A stretch of 15,264 nucleotides of DNA from JBFHER01 sp041584055 (GTDB lineage: Bacteria; Bacteroidota; Bacteroidia; Bacteroidales; UBA5342). The position numbers and the translations under genes are program-made. The DNA lies in assembly GCA_041584055.1 (NCBI GenBank), contig JBFHER010000071.1, positions 1 through 15,264 of the forward strand. The letters run 5' to 3'. This document shows positions 1 through 8,338 of this stretch, piece after piece; positions within the stretch are counted from its first letter, which is position 1, and every line of letters begins with the position of its first letter. The notes beneath the pieces were generated by a model that saw only the letters and a program-made list of their open reading frames with translations, did not search any database and had not been told where the DNA came from.

Positions 1-1707
1 GAGTTTAAACGTCACTTCTTCCTGGCCTTCCTTTATTTCGGCCGATTTGGTTTGACCGGCAACATACAGTTGGGCTTCTGTAAAATCATGCTTTACACCG
101 GCAGGTGCGGTACTATCCAGTTCAATCCTTTTTTCCTGAGCTGCAAACGTTTCATTGATGGCAAGCTTACTTTCACGTGGAAATCTTCTGAGGGAGATGG
201 TATAGTCTCCGTCCTCAACAAATTCAATTTTCCAGCTTCCTTCTGCTTGTGCTCCTTCGATGGCACCATTTTGATGCCAAACGCCTTTGTAACGCCCAAT
301 GAGTAAATCATGGGAACAGATTTTACTTGGATTTTCCTTGGGTGATCCCACTTTTATGTATGCGTAGCGCTGGTCAACGTTTTCATCCAAAAAGGATTGC
401 CACCAACGTTCGTAGCCCTCCGCAAGACGTGCAGCCACCTCGGGATAGTCTTCGATCACATTATTCTTCTGGGCCAGATCGTTTGTTATATTGTATAGTT
501 TGTCCCCATTCACCAAACGCCAGTTATCATCCATCACAGCATACTTTTTATACTTAATCAGGTTTTGTTCCCGTTGTGTATCCATGTATAAAATACGGTT
601 TGCCCATTGCGGATTTTCATCTCTCATCAAAGGCACCAAACTTTTCCCGTCAAGCGGTTTAACCGGATTAAAGTTCAGTCCTAGTAAATCAACAAAGGTG
701 GGAAGCAAGTCGTAATTTGCAACCAATCTGTCGATGTCCTTTCCACCGGTGAGCTCGCCATTTGGCCAACGGATAAAAAACGGAACGCGATGACCACCAT
801 CGTATTCACTTCCTTTTCCACCGGTTAATCCGGCATTGTAAGTCGAACGTCCGGCAGAAGTTCCGTTGTCTGTTGTAAAAATCAATATTGTATTGTCTGT
901 CAACCCCAGATCATCCAGTTTTTTTTCCAGGATCTTAAAGTTGTCATCGATATTGGTAATCATGCCATAAAAGCGACGCAGTCTTGGGTCCAGTTTTTCA
1001 AACTTCTTTCCCTGATACATGTTGTAATACTCCTCGGGAAGGTTGTAAGGTGCATGAGGCGCATTGGTTGCAATGTAACAAAAGAATGGTTTATCCTTGT
1101 TCTTTTCAATGAAATTCAGTGCTTCAGAAAAAAACACATCGGTGCAATATCCATCATATTTTTGCATCTCACCATTGTGCCAATAGGTATCATCAAAGTA
1201 CTCGTTCATCCAGTAGTCGGGGCCCTGCCCAATTCCTCCTGCGGCATGGCGCACCACCTCATGAAAGCCTCTGTCTTCTGGTCGGTAAGGATAGTTATCC
1301 CCGAGATGCCATTTCCCAAACATGGCATTGGTATAGCCATTTTGAGCCAAGACCTGTGGGAGAATCACTTCATCCTCAAAAAGGATTGAGCGCCCTGCTA
1401 TTGTATGATACACATTGACCCTGTTGCAATGCCGCCCCGACATGATGGATGAGCGTGTGGGAGCACAGGTTGTTCCAACATGGTAATTGGTAAAACGAAT
1501 GGCATCAGAATGAAATTTATCGATGGTTGGCGTTTTAATGTAAGGGTTTCCGGTACATGCTAAATCTCCCATCCCCTGATCATCGGTGATCACAAAAACG
1601 ATGTTTGGCTTTTGTTTTGCTTCGTTACCCGCGTTTACAAACACTAGATTAGCACCTCCTGCCAACGCGATAAATAGGACGAGTGCTATTTTATTTAACT
1701 GTTTCAT
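1..1707 (-). CDS. S1-type arylsulfatase, secreted; C-terminus cut by window edge
   Basis: Formylglycine-dependent sulfatase that would remove sulfate esters from a glycan. The reading frame is open from ATG (1705-1707) to base 1, giving 569 codons with no stop, so the 3' end lies outside. Residues 1-26 look like a signal-peptidase-I signal (basic MKQLNK, hydrophobic core, VNA/G); there is no lipobox cysteine. Visible sulfatase marks are VITDDQG (metal Asp pair, about 40-45), the FGly site CAPTR with Cys81 followed by SGRH, GKWHLGDNYP, NAPHAPY, and FTTDNG followed by a GGK and GGHRVPFF. After about residue 440 there is a beta-rich C-terminal domain of the same kind as in the upstream neighbour. 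The two are clearly paralogous; by comparison with that copy perhaps 30 residues are missing. It starts 29 nt after the neighbour's stop, so they are probably co-transcribed. The S1 subfamily and the sulfate position cannot be assigned by eye. Confidence 0.93.
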   Translation of the reverse strand, partial: MKQLNKIALVLFIALAGGANLVFVNAGNEAKQKPNIVFVITDDQGMGDLACTGNPYIKTPTIDKFHSDAIRFTNYHVGTTCAPTRSSIMSGRHCNRVNVYHTIAGRSILFEDEVILPQVLAQNGYTNAMFGKWHLGDNYPYRPEDRGFHEVVRHAAGGIGQGPDYWMNEYFDDTYWHNGEMQKYDGYCTDVFFSEALNFIEKNKDKPFFCYIATNAPHAPYNLPEEYYNMYQGKKFEKLDPRLRRFYGMITNIDDNFKILEKKLDDLGLTDNTILIFTTDNGTSAGRSTYNAGLTGGKGSEYDGGHRVPFFIRWPNGELTGGKDIDRLVANYDLLPTFVDLLGLNFNPVKPLDGKSLVPLMRDENPQWANRILYMDTQREQNLIKYKKYAVMDDNWRLVNGDKLYNITNDLAQKNNVIEDYPEVAARLAEGYERWWQSFLDENVDQRYAYIKVGSPKENPSKICSHDLLIGRYKGVWHQNGAIEGAQAEGSWKIEFVEDGDYTISLRRFPRESKLAINETFAAQEKRIELDSTAPAGVKHDFTEAQLYVAGQTKSAEIKEGQEEVTFKL

Positions 1708-1736
1708 ACAACTATCTATTTTATCTTTTTCCTTAC

Positions 1737-3572
1737 TTATAATTTTTCTATTGTCACATAATAAGCGCCTATCTCCACATTATTGTCCAATGTAAACCAG
1801 GTTTGCAAATGTGTTTCTCCTTTATTTAAATCGACCTTAAATTCAACATATTCTGCCGTTCCATCAACGTCTGCAATACGCTCATTGCCCTGAACTTCCA
1901 TGCGTGCTTTTATTATATTTAAAGCTTTCCCTTTTTTACTTGCATCGACACTTGTTCCTTCCAATGCGGGGCGAACGGGCGCACCTGCATTTAAAGCCAG
2001 TCCGGTTTCTTCGGGCCAACGTCGCAGTTTAAAGCTATAAAGACCACTTTCGGCCACCTTCACCCTCCAAAAGCCATTGTTGACCATGCCAGTTCGGATG
2101 TGGTTTTGTTGCCATGGTGTAAAATCTTCCGAATGCCAGTCGTGGCAAAACAAAGTGCATGGGTTTTCGGCTTTATGACCGATAATGAAAAATGGTTTCT
2201 CTTCGAAAGTAGGTGAAATTTCTGACCACCAGGCATCATACTTAGCCAACAGTTCCTGCATCAGCTTTGGATGTTGATCCGCAATATTGGTTCTTTGTTC
2301 CGGATCATTTTTTAAATCATACAATTCAGTTCCTTCTACCAGACGCCAGTTCTTATGCAACAATGCTGTTCTTTTCCATGGGACAGGATCTGTAGAAAAC
2401 TGCGTATTTACAAAAACAGTTCTGTCATCAAATCCTTCAGTTTTTCCATTCAACAGGGGAACCCAACTTTGGCCATCGAACTTAAGTTCAGAATTCAGTT
2501 TCAGTTTACATAAATCAACCAGCGTAGGAAACACGTCATAATGGGCGGTTAATGCATTGATGTCTTTTCCTACAGATAAACCGCCATTTTTCCAATGCAG
2601 GAAGAAGGGAACCCTGTGCCCACCCTCGTACATACTGGCTTTTATCCCACGCATGTTGTGATTATTTCCTTTCACAACAAATCCATCCAGACGATCACCG
2701 TTGGGATCCACCTTAGCACCTGCAGCAGAGCCATTATCAGCGGTAAAAATCAAGATTGTATTGTCCATAATTTTTTCTTCTTCCAAAAAACGGATCAGCT
2801 TTCCAATATTCTCATCGATGTTAGCAATCATACCATAAAATGCAGCATTGGGTATGTTCTCATTGTCCTTGTAGGGATCTGAATATGTATCAGACACCCA
2901 ATAAGGCGAGTGTGCTGCATTTGTTGAGAGATAACAAAAGAAAGGTTGCTCTTTTTTTGATTTTATGTAGTTTTTTGCGTTTTCAAACCAAACGTCTGTG
3001 CAATAACCTTCGAACTGTTCAAGTTTACCGTTATGCATGTATTTATCGTCGAAATAGTCGTTATTCCAGTAATCCATGGTTTGGCCAACACCTCCACCAT
3101 TGTGGGTCAACACCTCATCAAACCCCTTATCCTGAGGGCGAAACGGATAGTTATCACCCAAATGCCATTTCCCAAAAATTGCAGTGCTATATCCATTATC
3201 TTTAAACACCTGCGCCATGGTTGTTTCTTTCTCCAGAATGAGAGATCGCCCCTTAATTGTAAAGAACACACCAGTCCTGTAATTGTGATGTCCTGTCATG
3301 ATGGCTGCCCGGGTAGGTGCACAGGTTGGGCTTACGTGGTAATCGGTAAAACGCACACTTTCGGAGTGCAATTTATCTATGTTTGGTGTTTTAATCCATT
3401 CGTTTCCAAGGGCAGCCACATCACCATAGCCCTGATCATCCACCATGATCAATATCACATTTGGTTTTGATTCTTCACTTTTGGTACAGCCTGCGCAACA
3501 GACAATCACTCCCACAAAAAATAAATAGGAGAATCCCCTCATTCTAATTCTGTTTGTAATTTTCCTTATCAT
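1737..3572 (-). CDS. S1-type arylsulfatase lipoprotein, paralogue of the adjacent sulfatase
   Basis: Formylglycine sulfatase of about 611 residues. From the chosen start it has a basic n-region, a hydrophobic segment and a lipobox-like VCCAGC, then TKSEESK, whose acidic residues resemble Bacteroidota surface-lipoprotein export signals. Catalytic marks: IMVDDQG, FGly motif CAPTR (Cys84), FGKWHLGDNYP, NAAHSPY, FTADNG, then GIK and GGHRVPFF. From about residue 470 there is a C-terminal beta-sandwich-like domain (GFWRVKV, YSFKLRRWPEE) shared with the next gene. The start is uncertain. The frame is open to 3653, but the codon there is TTG directly after an in-frame TAG. ATG codons occur at 3596, 3572 and 3542; 3572 or 3542 give a normal signal peptide, and no clear Shine-Dalgarno decides. 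It lies 29 nt before the downstream sulfatase and about 330 nt after the upstream one. The motif pattern leaves little doubt about the family; the substrate is unknown. Confidence 0.93.
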   Translation of the reverse strand: MIRKITNRIRMRGFSYLFFVGVIVCCAGCTKSEESKPNVILIMVDDQGYGDVAALGNEWIKTPNIDKLHSESVRFTDYHVSPTCAPTRAAIMTGHHNYRTGVFFTIKGRSLILEKETTMAQVFKDNGYSTAIFGKWHLGDNYPFRPQDKGFDEVLTHNGGGVGQTMDYWNNDYFDDKYMHNGKLEQFEGYCTDVWFENAKNYIKSKKEQPFFCYLSTNAAHSPYWVSDTYSDPYKDNENIPNAAFYGMIANIDENIGKLIRFLEEEKIMDNTILIFTADNGSAAGAKVDPNGDRLDGFVVKGNNHNMRGIKASMYEGGHRVPFFLHWKNGGLSVGKDINALTAHYDVFPTLVDLCKLKLNSELKFDGQSWVPLLNGKTEGFDDRTVFVNTQFSTDPVPWKRTALLHKNWRLVEGTELYDLKNDPEQRTNIADQHPKLMQELLAKYDAWWSEISPTFEEKPFFIIGHKAENPCTLFCHDWHSEDFTPWQQNHIRTGMVNNGFWRVKVAESGLYSFKLRRWPEETGLALNAGAPVRPALEGTSVDASKKGKALNIIKARMEVQGNERIADVDGTAEYVEFKVDLNKGETHLQTWFTLDNNVEIGAYYVTIEKL

Positions 3573-3903
3573 TCTATTAATTGATTTATTATACATTTCT
3601 GCTGACCAGTCACGGTTCACATTCACAAAAGGATCTCCACATCCTCCGGTCAATCTTTTCTATCACCATAAGCCATGTTTCCCCGTTCAAAATAGCTCGT
3701 TAATAGTAAGAGGAATTTTGTATGCGCTGAGCCCATAAAGAAAGGCATAAACGAGGAATAGCAACCCTGCTCTGTGTTTGAATGCATTTTTTTAGCGGCC
3801 ATTTCAGCTATTATTTTTCAATCCTCGGTTCACTAAAAACACACATTTTTGAAATCCATTCTCATGAGCAAAAGTGTCTTCTTTTTTTCAGATTCTTAAA
3901 CGA
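3573..3903. other. Intergenic stretch before the paralogous sulfatase pair
   Basis: About 330 bases between two minus-strand sulfatase genes. The part 3573-3653 stays open in the downstream frame but has only ATG (3596), GTG or TTG as possible extra starts, and its translation does not look like part of a signal peptide. The rest has stops in all frames I followed, no hairpin with a T-run, and no good TTTG-N20-TAnnTTTG promoter on the minus strand. A near match to a -7 box (TATTTTG) occurs near 3685-3692. I see no gene, RNA or repeat here. The gap is large enough to hold its own promoter for the sulfatase pair, but I cannot point to one. Confidence 0.5.
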
Positions 3904-5343
3904 CTACTCTTCGCGTTTCCAGATAAAGCTACCCTCAAGGAGCTTCGCATATTCTTCATGAAGCTGACTTTTCATACGATCAAATACGTCTGGATAATGT
4001 GCTGATACATCTGTTGCCTCATCCATCTGATGCTTCATATCATACATTACAAAATCTACAAGTTCTGCATCCTTTACAAAGGATTCGTTCCCATTGTACA
4101 AGTTATTTATTTTAGGCAGAATGGTGGTATCATTTTTAAGCTTGCACATAATTTTCCAGTCCCCACTTCGCATGGCCACAACATGCTCGTTTAATGCGTT
4201 ATAAAAGGCCCATGTCAATGGTTTATTTCGTTCAAACTTCCCGGTATTGAGCAAAGCGGTAATCGATTCTCCATCCAGTTCTCTATCGGGCAATCTGGCA
4301 CCTGCCAGTTCGCAAAAAGTAGGTAAAAAATCAAGTGATGACACCACCGCATCGCTTGTTCCGTTGAATTTCTGTTTACCCATCCAGTAAGCGATACCGG
4401 GCACTCTGAAGCCTGCTTCGTTGGTCCAGAGCTTCATTCCTTTTAAAGGGCCCGGACTACCGTAAGATCGTTTGGCTCTTGAATATCTGTTTAATGTTTC
4501 GGGGCCATTGTCTGACGAAAACACTATCAGGGTATTGTCTTCTCCTCTTTCTCTGAGGTATTTCATCAAACGTCCTACAGCCTTATCGACATTTGCAACA
4601 TTTGCAAAATACTGTGCCTGATCTTCATTAATGGCACTGGGGAGATACTTCTCAACAAGGTCCGGAGGTGACGCAACAGGCTCATGGGGCTCATGAAAAC
4701 AAACCTGCAGGTAAAACGGGGTCGCCTCATCCTGTTGTGAAAGCCAGTTGATGGCCTCATCCACTACAATCTGACAGCTATAGCCTTTTATTTCGCCAAC
4801 ATCCACACCGTTACGCACAAAATTCCCTGGATTTTCGTGGGATGGCACAGCGTTGTTGTGCGTTGCAAACCAGTGATCAAATCCAAAGTTATCTGCCTGC
4901 GGTTGCGCCTCGCTGTTAAACCTGGAACTACAATGCCACTTTCCTGAGAGACAGGTTGCATAACCCACCTCTTTCAACAGTGCCGGGATTGTAATTTCAT
5001 GCTCCTGCAAATGCACCATGTCACGACAATCTTCACTTTTTCTCGTACCGGGAATGAAATCGTAAATGCCAGCCCGGTTCGGGCTTCTTCCTGTGAGAAG
5101 CCCAGCCCTGGAAGGTGAACATACGGGTGCTGCAGAATAAAAGTTTGTAAATTTAATTCCGGATTCAGCCATCTCATCGAGGTTCGGTGTTTCAATGATG
5201 GGGTGTCCAAAGGTAGAAAGATCTCCATAACCTAAATCATCACAGAGTAAAACAACAATGTTTGGCTGCTTTTGCTCCTCCTTACAGGAGAAATGCAGAC
5301 TGGCAAGAGCCAGCATTAAAAATACAATTCGAATGTGTCTCAT
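3904..5343 (-). CDS. S1-type arylsulfatase lipoprotein (CSPSR class)
   Basis: Sulfatase of 479 residues, a normal length for a single-domain S1 enzyme. ATG at 5341-5343 begins a hydrophobic signal ending LHFSC (Cys20). It is followed by KEEQK, which fits the lysine-plus-acidic export signal known from surface lipoproteins of Bacteroidota, so display on the outer face is likely but inferred. Catalytic marks: LCDDLGYGD (metal Asp pair, 35-36), FGly motif CSPSRAGLLTGR (Cys75, the classical form), SGKWHCSS, HEPHEP, FSSDNGPE, and PLKGMK with GFRVPG. It lacks the extra C-terminal domain of the two downstream sulfatases and differs from them around the substrate-binding segments, so it probably acts on a different sulfate position. 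The gap of 234 nt after the DUF1961 gene has no clear promoter or terminator, so read-through from the GH29 promoter is possible. S1 subfamily not assigned. Confidence 0.94.
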   Translation of the reverse strand: MRHIRIVFLMLALASLHFSCKEEQKQPNIVVLLCDDLGYGDLSTFGHPIIETPNLDEMAESGIKFTNFYSAAPVCSPSRAGLLTGRSPNRAGIYDFIPGTRKSEDCRDMVHLQEHEITIPALLKEVGYATCLSGKWHCSSRFNSEAQPQADNFGFDHWFATHNNAVPSHENPGNFVRNGVDVGEIKGYSCQIVVDEAINWLSQQDEATPFYLQVCFHEPHEPVASPPDLVEKYLPSAINEDQAQYFANVANVDKAVGRLMKYLRERGEDNTLIVFSSDNGPETLNRYSRAKRSYGSPGPLKGMKLWTNEAGFRVPGIAYWMGKQKFNGTSDAVVSSLDFLPTFCELAGARLPDRELDGESITALLNTGKFERNKPLTWAFYNALNEHVVAMRSGDWKIMCKLKNDTTILPKINNLYNGNESFVKDAELVDFVMYDMKHQMDEATDVSAHYPDVFDRMKSQLHEEYAKLLEGSFIWKREE

Positions 5344-5577
5344 TAGTTATATAGTTTACTACAGTTTTATATTAATTCTTTGTCAACTTTCTCTGTGCCA
5401 TTTATTCCGTCACGTTTATTCAGATTTCAGCAATAAAACCCTCAGCGACCTTGTCAGTCATTTGGGGTTAAACGCTCCATTGAATTTTATCGTTGCCCTT
5501 GTCAGGCGGACTACAGTACCCACAAAGTAATACAATGGCTGACAAATAACCAATATATTGGAAACTGATTCTCATGA

Positions 5578-6363
5578 CTATCGTGTATAAACCTTAAAAT
5601 CCTTGTAATTTGCTGAACGGGTATACATGTGCCTCAAACCGATTCTACCCTCTTCCGGAGATTGATTTTTAGTGAGCTTCCAGTAAAACAATTTTTCAGT
5701 TGCTTTCCCTTTTACATTAAAGAAGAGCTCTGTTGCTGTTTTAATCACAGTAATCTTGTATGTTTCTCCGGGTAAAAACAAACCGGTGCCTGAGAATAAG
5801 GGAAGTATTTCTGATTTTTCAAATTCTCCTTGTTTTACAGGGTATTTTCGCAATCGCACATAATCGTTTTCCGGATCCTGATTTACGCGTGGAAAAGCAG
5901 CATAGCTGACATGCAGGGTATTCATGTTAAAGTAATATTTACGCATTGCAGGAACTTCCCTGTACTTGTTCCACTGAAAAATATCCTTATCAAAAAAGCC
6001 ATCACCTGTGCCAAGGGCTTGAATGTAAAGGTTATTCACATTGATACACTGGCTGTCGGTTCTTGTATATGTGTATTCAATTTTAACATCTCCTTTGAAA
6101 GACTGACGTGTCCAGAGAACAGCGTGATGCGCGTCATCGCTGTTTTTTGGTCCTGCACAAAAGTTCATTCCCATATCACTGTATTCAACCTTTGCTTTCT
6201 TACCATCCAAAAACCATTGGGTCTGCCAATTATCGGTGCAATAATCGTACATATCCAAATTCCATTCAGCGGACTTATTCAGCTGATCAAATCTGGACTC
6301 GTTACTATCGCCGCAGCTAAAGGCCAGTACCAATAGAATTAAAAGCACACTGTATTTTATCAT
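5578..6363 (-). CDS. DUF1961-like lipoprotein, probable concanavalin-type fold
   Basis: Protein of 261 residues with a short signal peptide ending AFSC (Cys17) and then GDSNES, so it is probably a lipoprotein. The body reads like the DUF1961 family (B. subtilis YesU relatives), which is predicted to have a concanavalin/laminin-G-like jelly roll. Supporting stretches are a DDAHHAVLWTR segment, FKGDVKIEYTYTR as an antiparallel strand pair, a late TYKITVIKTATELFFNVKG pair, and GRIGLRHMYTRSANYKDFKV as the closing strands. Members sit in glycan-degradation operons, but no activity is firmly established, so a lectin-like or enzymatic role is open. The ATG at 6361-6363 is 28 nt after the GH29 stop, and the two are almost certainly co-transcribed. 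There is an unusual number of aromatic residues (WNLDMYDY, WQTQWF), which fits sugar binding. Family assignment is from memory of sequence style and should be checked by profile search. Confidence 0.75.
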   Translation of the reverse strand: MIKYSVLLILLVLAFSCGDSNESRFDQLNKSAEWNLDMYDYCTDNWQTQWFLDGKKAKVEYSDMGMNFCAGPKNSDDAHHAVLWTRQSFKGDVKIEYTYTRTDSQCINVNNLYIQALGTGDGFFDKDIFQWNKYREVPAMRKYYFNMNTLHVSYAAFPRVNQDPENDYVRLRKYPVKQGEFEKSEILPLFSGTGLFLPGETYKITVIKTATELFFNVKGKATEKLFYWKLTKNQSPEEGRIGLRHMYTRSANYKDFKVYTR

Positions 6364-6391
6364 TGGATGTGTTATAAAGAATGTATGGATT

Positions 6392-8131
6392 CTAATTCTT
6401 TTCCGGACTTAAGACCACATTTTTCATATTCACGGGGTTCCACTTTTCAGCAACAGGCATAAAGGAAATGGTATAACTTCCAGCTTTGTCTATTACAAAT
6501 TTACCCATATCCAGCGTTTTAAAGATGTCGTAGTTCCCACTTGCTGGTATTTTTACGCGCTTTGAATTTTCTGCAAGGGAAACGGTAAATTCAGATGTGT
6601 TCTCTCCAGCTGTTTCTGCACTTAAATTAAAGGTGCCCGGTGTTTCCACAACAAAGGTCCAGTACACCTTCGCTGTCTCGCTTTTCCAATAAGCCACACA
6701 ATCCTTTGAACTTTGATAGCCGGCACCGGGTCCCTGAAGGTTTTGAAATTGTGCCTTTTCGTTTATAAAGGCTACAACGCCATCCTTATTTTGACCAAAC
6801 GGTTTTGGTGGAATTGCATTTGGAGCATCTCCCAAATTAAGTACAACCACAGAGTTTATTGCATCCGGTGCATCACCGGTTAAACTAATGACGATACCCT
6901 TTTCGCTTGTTTTCGTTTTAAAACTTTTGCGCTTATTGGTAAGCAAATAGGCTTTCTGAGGCTTATTTTTTAAGGGCACAACTAAGTTCCCATCCTTGGG
7001 CCATTCAAACACATGCAAGTACAAAACGGCACTGTTTCCATTCTTTTTCATGGTGATGTATCCCCAGTCAGGTTTCCCGCAGGGACTTGCTTCTGTTCCA
7101 TAAATGGCTTCATTGTTTTTATCCATCCAGGCACCCACTGCTTTTAGACTTTCCACAGCTGTTGGGGCCAGTGTTCCTAGGGATGTTGGACTAACATTTA
7201 AGAGATAGTTGCCTCCCATACTGCTTGCATCTGCAAGGTTACGGATCAAGGTTGGAACAGACTTAAAATTCTGATCATCACTTCGGTAACCCCAGCTCCC
7301 ACTAATGGGCTGACAAATTTCCCAATATTTATCCTCAGGCTTTTCTTTGGGCAGATGACGTTCGAAGGTTTTATGATCTCCCGGATAATCTTCTCCCAGA
7401 CGATCATTGGTAATGATCCCGGGTTGAAGGTCTGTGGTAATATGATACAGGCTATCAATCACTTCCTTCGACATTTTGCGGGGAGTATCCCACCAGAAAA
7501 TGGCGATATCACCATATTCTGTTAAGAGCTGTCTTACTTCCGGCAAGGCTTTTTCCTTGACGTAGACATCGGTACTTACACGTTGCATTTTCTTATCCCA
7601 GGAATTTCCCATTCCTCCAGGATGACTCCAATCCTGGGCTTGTGAATAATAAAACCCAAAGCGTATGCCCTGTTTTGCACATTCTTCAGCCAGCTCTTTC
7701 AGCACATCCCGTTTAAAGGGAGTTGCATCCACCACATTAAATGGATTGCATTTTGAATGGAACATCGAAAATCCGTCATGGTGCTTTGAGGTAATTACCA
7801 TGTATTTCATTCCAGCTTCTTTTGCCAGTCCCACGAATGTTTTAGGGTTGAACTGAGTTGGGTTAAACTGATCTGCATATTGTTCATATTCATGCAAAGG
7901 AATCTTGCCTTTATTCATGATCCATTCCGCACTGTTGGTCTGAGCCACGCCCTTATGAAATCCTGCAGGCACGGAATAGATCCCCCAATGAATGAACATC
8001 CCAAAACGTGCCTCACTCCACCACGCCATGCGCTCTTCGTCGGAAATTTGCTTTTTAGATGACTGATTTTGAGCATACCCCGTACTTGCAAGGATGCAAA
8101 GAAGGCTTATAAATACCATTAATCTTTTCAT
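6392..8131 (-). CDS. GH29 alpha-L-fucosidase with C-terminal beta-sandwich domain
   Basis: Retaining exo-alpha-L-fucosidase of 579 residues. ATG at 8129-8131 begins a signal-peptidase-I signal (MKRLMVFISLL..., cut after GYA at about 20), so the product is likely periplasmic. GH29 marks are MFIHWGIYSVPA (44-55), MVITSKHHDGFSMF (111-124), FGFYYSQAQDW (158-168), and IFWWDTP with Asp215 at the place of the family nucleophile. YWEICQPISGSWGY (269-282) follows; its Glu271 is in a region where acid/base candidates lie, but the assignment is uncertain. LLNVSP closes the barrel. Residues from about 450 to 579 form an added beta-rich domain with carbohydrate-binding-module style (AYWKSETAKVYWTFVVETPG, SYTISFMP). 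It is the first gene after a strong-looking promoter at 8339-8370 and heads at least the GH29-DUF1961 unit. Fucose release next to four sulfatases points to a sulfated fucan or fucosylated galactan. Confidence 0.95.
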   Translation of the reverse strand: MKRLMVFISLLCILASTGYAQNQSSKKQISDEERMAWWSEARFGMFIHWGIYSVPAGFHKGVAQTNSAEWIMNKGKIPLHEYEQYADQFNPTQFNPKTFVGLAKEAGMKYMVITSKHHDGFSMFHSKCNPFNVVDATPFKRDVLKELAEECAKQGIRFGFYYSQAQDWSHPGGMGNSWDKKMQRVSTDVYVKEKALPEVRQLLTEYGDIAIFWWDTPRKMSKEVIDSLYHITTDLQPGIITNDRLGEDYPGDHKTFERHLPKEKPEDKYWEICQPISGSWGYRSDDQNFKSVPTLIRNLADASSMGGNYLLNVSPTSLGTLAPTAVESLKAVGAWMDKNNEAIYGTEASPCGKPDWGYITMKKNGNSAVLYLHVFEWPKDGNLVVPLKNKPQKAYLLTNKRKSFKTKTSEKGIVISLTGDAPDAINSVVVLNLGDAPNAIPPKPFGQNKDGVVAFINEKAQFQNLQGPGAGYQSSKDCVAYWKSETAKVYWTFVVETPGTFNLSAETAGENTSEFTVSLAENSKRVKIPASGNYDIFKTLDMGKFVIDKAGSYTISFMPVAEKWNPVNMKNVVLSPEKN

Positions 8132-8167
8132 ACAACTACATTTTTAATATTGACTTACAGTAACATA

Positions 8168-8179
8168 TGGTTATAACCA
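8168..8179. promoter_or_regulatory. Palindrome TGGTTATAACCA in the GH29 leader
   Basis: A perfect 12-bp palindrome about 37 bp upstream of the GH29 start codon and inside the predicted transcript leader. It could be a binding site for a dimeric regulator or a small RNA hairpin. No matching copy was seen upstream of other genes, so the role is open. Confidence 0.3.
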
Positions 8180-8192
8180 CCACATTTTTCAC

Positions 8193-8208
8193 ATAGAATT
8201 GGTTCTAT
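8193..8208. promoter_or_regulatory. Inverted repeat ATAGAA-TTGG-TTCTAT in the GH29 leader
   Basis: A perfect 6-bp inverted repeat around a 4-nt loop, 13 bp beyond the TGGTTATAACCA palindrome. On the minus strand it would make a short hairpin in the leader, or act as an operator half-site pair. It has no T-run, so it is not a terminator. Confidence 0.3.
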
Positions 8209-8338
8209 TGATATACAAAAATATTAAATCCTTTATGCACTATCCTACATGTGAATTCCAAATTATAGGGTATATGTTGCATGGGATGAAATATTTGGCC
8301 GGGTTCGTCATAAAATGCAATGGATGATGTATGGGATC

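Noticed and set aside
3573..3653. N-terminal extension of the lipoprotein sulfatase up to 3653
   Set aside because: The frame is open only back to an in-frame TAG, and the first codon is TTG. The extension would put about 45 residues before the hydrophobic signal core, so a later ATG is more likely.
3790..3815. TAGC/GCTA arms with a T-run on the plus strand, considered as a terminator
   Set aside because: The stem is only 4 bp with a 10-nt loop, and the T-run is on the wrong strand for the minus-strand gene ending at 3904.
5258..5530. Plus-strand ORF of 90 codons with a hydrophobic stretch
   Set aside because: Its first part is antisense to the sulfatase signal peptide, and the rest falls in spacer with no recognisable family.
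5344..5577. A possible broken gene or sigma70-like promoter (TTGACA at 5386-5381, minus strand) between the DUF1961 and sulfatase genes
   Set aside because: Frames are short with no recognisable protein. The TTGACA has no good -10 partner and the phylum uses a different consensus. CAATATATTG near 5550 is a short AT palindrome of no clear role.
3855..5580. ATTCTCATGA shared by the regions near 3859 and 5569
   Set aside because: A 10-mer shared twice in 15 kb is expected by chance, and the flanks do not match.
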